From: Loktanella sp. UBA3435
Lineage (GTDB): Bacteria; Pseudomonadota; Alphaproteobacteria; Rhodobacterales; Rhodobacteraceae
Length of the DNA: 9,086 nucleotides
Assembly (NCBI GenBank): GCA_002378665.1
Contig: DFSO01000040.1
Coordinates: 9,398-18,483 of the forward strand
Reading direction: 5' to 3'
Below, piece by piece: positions 6,077 to 9,086 of this stretch; positions within the stretch are counted from its first letter, which is position 1, and each line of letters starts with the position of its first letter. The position numbers and the translations under genes were made by a program. The notes below the pieces were generated by a model. It worked only from the letters and a program-made list of their open reading frames with translations, ran no database searches and was not told where the DNA came from.

Positions 6077-7219
6077 TTATCGGGGGCTGGCTGCAAGCTG
6101 GTTTTTCAAGTCTTTGAGCGTTTTTGCCCCAAGCTGCCCCATATTCGCGATCATATCTTGGCGCAGAATGTCGAGCAGGTGGGCAGGGCCTACGGCACCC
6201 AAGGCGCCCAGACTATAGTGGAATGCGCGACCCAACATGACGAAATCTGCACCCGAAGCGATGGCACGAATGACGTCAAGCCCGCCCTCGATCCCGCTGT
6301 CCATAATCAGTGGCAGGGAGGTGGCCGCGCGGACCTCTGGCAAGGTCTCGATCGTGGCGAGGCCGCCGTCGAACTGCCGCCCTGCGTGGTTGGAAACCCA
6401 GAGCGCGTCGACGCCTTCTTTTTCCAAAGCGGTGGCGTCTTGCGCGCGACTGACCCCTTTGATGATTAGCGGGCCGTCCCAAGCGTCGCGCAGTTTTTGC
6501 ACATAATCCCAGTCAGGCGAGGTGCGCAGCAGGTAGCCTACGTGCTGCGTTGAGGGCAAAGCGCTTTGTTGACTGGCGTAGCTGTCCATCAACTTCATGC
6601 GGGGCATGCCCGTTTTACGGATACCCATAAGCCAAGCGGGACATTGGGCTGCTTGGATCGCGAGGCGCGGTGTAAGCCTTGGCGGTTGTTGCAAGCCGCC
6701 GCGTGTTTGCCGTTCGCGGCGCGAGGCCACGGGGACGTCGACGGTCATGACGAGTGTATGAAAGCCTGCGTCTTTTGCGCGTTTGAGCATATCGGCGCGG
6801 ATGTCGGCGTCGCGCGGGGGGTAGATTTGGAACCAGCCTTGGTCGCCGATGTGGGGCGCCAGATCTTCGGGTGTTTGCGTGGCCACGGTGGAGAGGCCGT
6901 AGGGAATGCCTTCTTTGGCTGCGGTTTGGGCGAGGAATGTCTCGGCCTCGGGCCAGATCAGACCTGACATGCCCACGGGGGCAATGCCGATGGGGAGCGG
7001 GTAAGTCTTTGATAAGAATGTTGTGGAAAGGTCAGGGGTGAATTCACCGTGGAGGATCGACGGATGGAATAGGACCTTGTCGAGTGCGGTGCGGTTGCGG
7101 GCTTGAGTAGCCTCATTGCCTGTTGCGCTGTCGAGGTATTCCCAAACGAAATGCGGAATTCTCCTGCGGGCGCGGGATTTGAGGTCGCAGATGGCTGGAT
7201 AGCGGTTGTGGAGTGTCAT
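6077..7219 (-). CDS. FMN-dependent alpha-hydroxy-acid dehydrogenase, LldD-like (L-lactate dehydrogenase family)
   Basis: A 380-residue TIM-barrel flavoprotein that should oxidise an L-2-hydroxy acid such as lactate to the 2-keto acid. Visible family sites: Y28 in FVWEY, the FMN-contacting PIGIAPVGM (76-84), Y133 in FQIYPPRD, TVDVP (159-163), K254 in IIKG, catalytic H278 with R281 in SNHAGRQFDGG (276-286), D307 in MDSG, and LGRAFHY (329-335). Two sites depart from the usual pattern: SNHGGRQ has become SNHAGRQ, and the arginine that normally follows DGGV/DSGI in the FMN-phosphate loop is E311. These suggest a subfamily, and the substrate (lactate, glycolate, mandelate or another) is open. There is no membrane anchor. 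No Shine-Dalgarno sequence precedes the ATG at 7217-7219; an in-frame ATG 18 bases upstream runs into a stop. It lies upstream of pyc in the same direction and is divergent from uvrD. Confidence 0.9.
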   Translation of the reverse strand: MTLHNRYPAICDLKSRARRRIPHFVWEYLDSATGNEATQARNRTALDKVLFHPSILHGEFTPDLSTTFLSKTYPLPIGIAPVGMSGLIWPEAETFLAQTAAKEGIPYGLSTVATQTPEDLAPHIGDQGWFQIYPPRDADIRADMLKRAKDAGFHTLVMTVDVPVASRRERQTRGGLQQPPRLTPRLAIQAAQCPAWLMGIRKTGMPRMKLMDSYASQQSALPSTQHVGYLLRTSPDWDYVQKLRDAWDGPLIIKGVSRAQDATALEKEGVDALWVSNHAGRQFDGGLATIETLPEVRAATSLPLIMDSGIEGGLDVIRAIASGADFVMLGRAFHYSLGALGAVGPAHLLDILRQDMIANMGQLGAKTLKDLKNQLAASPR

Positions 7220-7331
7220 GTTCGGAGGTTAGCGCATGTTTTCGGTAGGTGGGAAGAGAAAGTTTGCGCCTGCGGCGCCGCATGCTGCGTGCGGGGGGGC
7301 ATAACGCTAATGTTGTCGTGGAGGACACGGC

Positions 7332-7352
7332 GGAGCCTCCGGCGGGAGTTTA
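7332..7352 (+). repeat. CCTCCGGCGGGAG element in the lldD-like/uvrD intergenic region
   Basis: GAGCCTCCGGCGGGAGTTTAG contains a small hairpin (CTCC, loop GGCG, GGAG, 7337-7348) followed by TTT. I recall very similar CCTCCGGCGGGAGTATTT strings in many Rhodobacteraceae intergenic regions, so it is probably a family-specific dispersed element. It lies 22 bases before the LexA box of uvrD. Its function is unknown. Confidence 0.45.
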
Positions 7353-7374
7353 GGAAGACATAGAAAGAAAGGTG

Positions 7375-7389
7375 GAACGTAAGAAGAAC
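7375..7389 (+). promoter_or_regulatory. LexA (SOS) box upstream of uvrD
   Basis: GAAC (7375-7378), seven bases, GAAC (7386-7389). This is the exact complement of the alphaproteobacterial GTTC-N7-GTTC LexA box. It ends 41 bases before the uvrD ATG, the place expected for a promoter-overlapping repressor site. No strong -35 or -10 hexamers can be picked out around it; TCTATT near 7398 is a possible -10. The divergent lldD-like start is about 155 bases away, so uvrD is the likely target. Confidence 0.65.
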
Positions 7390-7430
7390 AAGGGTTTTCT
7401 ATTCCAGCGGATGTGGCTATCTTTGCCCGC

Positions 7431-9086
7431 ATGACTGGATATTCTGAAGATGATGCCTTTGAGGCTGCTGTTCCTTTGAGCCAACGTGCGATGGTTGGCC
7501 GTGCTGCTCCGTATTTGGAGGGGTTGAACCCTGCGCAGCGCGAGGCGGTTGAGGCCTTGCAGGGCCCTGTTTTGATGTTGGCGGGCGCGGGCACGGGCAA
7601 GACCAAGGCGCTAACCACGCGGATCGGCCATTTGTTGGCCACGGGGACGGCGCGGCCGGATCAGATTTTGGCGGTGACGTTTACCAATAAGGCCGCCCGC
7701 GAGATGAAGTTGCGGGTGGGGCGCATGATGGGCGAAGCGGTGGAGGGGATGCCTTGGCTGGGCACGTTCCATTCGGTTTGCGCAAAATTGCTGCGTCGCC
7801 ATGCGGAATTGGTTGGTTTGAAGTCGACTTTTACGATTTTGGATACCGATGATCAGCAGCGGTTGATGAAGCAGTTGATCCGAGCCGAGGATATTGACGA
7901 AAAGCGCTGGCCGCCGCGGATGCTGGCGGGGATCATTGACGGGTGGAAAAACCGTGCGTTGGTGCCTGATGCGGTGCCAGTCGCGGATAGTGGTGCGTTT
8001 GATCATAAGGGCATCGAGCTATACGCCGCCTATCAGAGCCGATTGCGTGATCTGAATGCTGTCGATTTTGGCGATATTTTGCTGCACATGGTAACGATTT
8101 TCCAGACGCATCAGGATATTTTGGAGCAATATCAGCGCAGGTTTAAGTATATTCTGGTCGACGAATATCAGGATACGAACGTGGCGCAGTATTTGTGGCT
8201 GCGGCTTTTGGCGGCGCAACATAAGAATATTTGCTGTGTGGGCGATGATGATCAGTCGATTTACGGCTGGCGCGGGGCCGAGGTGGGCAACATCTTGCGC
8301 TTCGAGAAGGATTTTCCGGGGGCTGTTGTTGTCAGGCTTGAGCAGAATTACCGCTCGACGCCGCATATTCTGGCCGCGGCGTCTGGCGTGATTGCGGGCA
8401 ATAAGGGGCGGCTTGGCAAGACGTTGTTTACGGACCGTGAAGAGGGCGAAAAGGTTCGCTTGATCGGTCATTGGGACGGCGAGGAAGAAGCGCGCTGGAT
8501 CGGCGAAGAGATCGAGGCGTTGCAGCGCGGTACGCGCGGGCTTGAGAAGGTCGGCCTTGATAGTATGGCGATCTTGGTGCGGGCGTCCCATCAGATGCGT
8601 GCCTTTGAGGATCGGTTCCTGACGATTGGCTTGCCATATCGCGTGATTGGTGGGCCGCGGTTTTATGAGCGTTTGGAGATCCGCGATGCGATGGCGTATT
8701 TCCGCCTTGCCGTGTCACAGGACGATGATCTGGCGTTTGAGCGGATTGTGAACACGCCGAAACGCGGGCTAGGCGATAAGGCCGTGCAGACCATTCAGCG
8801 CACAGCGCGTGAGAATGGTGTGAACCTGATTGAGGGCGCGCGGCTGGTTTGCGAGGGTAAGCTTTTGGGCGGTAAGGGGCTGAAAGAGTTGACCATATTG
8901 GTCGAGGGCTTGGACCGCTGGCATTCTCAGGTGATGGCAGAGGCCGACACCCATGTCGAACTGGCTGGCATGATCTTGGATGAGAGCGGCTACACTGGGT
9001 TTTGGCAGAACGATAAGACGCCAGAGGCACCGGGGCGGTTGGAGAACATCAAGGAATTGGTGAAGGCTTTGGAGAATTTCGAGAAT
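7431..9086 (+). CDS. uvrD: ATP-dependent DNA helicase UvrD/PcrA (3' end beyond the window)
   Basis: The frame is open from the ATG at 7431 to the last base, 552 codons of an expected 750-800. It is a superfamily 1A helicase, which moves 3' to 5' on single-stranded DNA and acts in nucleotide-excision and mismatch repair and in clearing blocked forks. Motifs in order: Q motif LNPAQREAV (32-40), Walker A AGAGTGKT (51-58, K57), Ia AVTFTNKAAREM (81-92), Ib GTFHS (111-115), II VDEYQD (243-248), III VGDDDQSIYGWRG (270-282) and IV VRLEQNYRS (301-309). The two C-terminal motifs (V and VI) and the tail lie outside. The N-terminal 30 residues are an extension before the Q motif. No Shine-Dalgarno sequence precedes the ATG; an ATG at 7411 is out of frame and stops at once, and the next in-frame ATG (7491) would remove 20 residues. 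A LexA box upstream predicts induction by DNA damage. Confidence 0.96.
   Translation, partial: MTGYSEDDAFEAAVPLSQRAMVGRAAPYLEGLNPAQREAVEALQGPVLMLAGAGTGKTKALTTRIGHLLATGTARPDQILAVTFTNKAAREMKLRVGRMMGEAVEGMPWLGTFHSVCAKLLRRHAELVGLKSTFTILDTDDQQRLMKQLIRAEDIDEKRWPPRMLAGIIDGWKNRALVPDAVPVADSGAFDHKGIELYAAYQSRLRDLNAVDFGDILLHMVTIFQTHQDILEQYQRRFKYILVDEYQDTNVAQYLWLRLLAAQHKNICCVGDDDQSIYGWRGAEVGNILRFEKDFPGAVVVRLEQNYRSTPHILAAASGVIAGNKGRLGKTLFTDREEGEKVRLIGHWDGEEEARWIGEEIEALQRGTRGLEKVGLDSMAILVRASHQMRAFEDRFLTIGLPYRVIGGPRFYERLEIRDAMAYFRLAVSQDDDLAFERIVNTPKRGLGDKAVQTIQRTARENGVNLIEGARLVCEGKLLGGKGLKELTILVEGLDRWHSQVMAEADTHVELAGMILDESGYTGFWQNDKTPEAPGRLENIKELVKALENFEN

Noticed and set aside
7271..7282. 12-base perfect palindrome TGCGGCGCCGCA
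   Set aside because: A GC-only palindrome of this kind is common in GC-rich DNA and has no operator-like AT flanks or useful position relative to a promoter.
7611..9030. Long minus-strand frames of 131, 190 and 200 codons
   Set aside because: They lie antisense to the uvrD frame, whose helicase motifs are unambiguous. Their translations are rich in Arg, Pro, His and Gln, as expected of antisense shadows.

Overview
The window looks like a piece of an alphaproteobacterial chromosome, most likely Rhodobacteraceae (Roseobacter group). The protein families and moderately high GC fit this. So do a partial tRNA of the Gly type, two exact copies of the alphaproteobacterial LexA box (GTTC-N7-GTTC or its complement) in promoter positions, and a CCTCCGGCGGGAG element that I recall as common in Rhodobacteraceae intergenic DNA. 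No insertion sequence, phage gene or CRISPR array is visible; this is mostly core genome.

Layout, left to right. The first 22 bases are the 5' part of a minus-strand tRNA gene, probably tRNA-Gly, with a candidate promoter at 40-68. A minus-strand class III cyclic-nucleotide-phosphodiesterase-like metallophosphoesterase occupies 103-909. It is divergent from a small plus-strand gene (1074-1361) that encodes two ungapped copies of a 37-residue module. Their shared intergenic region carries two TTGACA -35 boxes pointing in opposite directions and a LexA box on the small gene's side. The small gene converges on yaeQ (1366-1911, minus), with 4 bases between the stop codons. A 98-codon hypothetical gene follows (2070-2366, minus).

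The centre holds pyc (2462-5905, minus), a complete 1147-residue pyruvate carboxylase with all key catalytic residues. Upstream of it in the same direction is an LldD-like FMN-dependent alpha-hydroxy-acid dehydrogenase (6077-7219, minus). The 171-base gap between them contains a LacI-type palindrome (TATGTTA-GCGG-TAACATA), a candidate operator for pyc. If the LldD-like enzyme oxidises lactate, its product pyruvate is the substrate of Pyc, so the pair could link lactate use to oxaloacetate refilling.

The right end is the first 552 codons of a UvrD/PcrA helicase (7431 to beyond 9086, plus), divergent from the lldD-like gene, with an exact LexA box 42 bases before its ATG. The most interesting inference is a local SOS theme. 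A known repair helicase and the unrecognised two-module small protein each have an exact LexA box at nearly the same distance (about 35-42 bases) before the start codon. The small gene is therefore a candidate uncharacterised DNA-damage-response gene.
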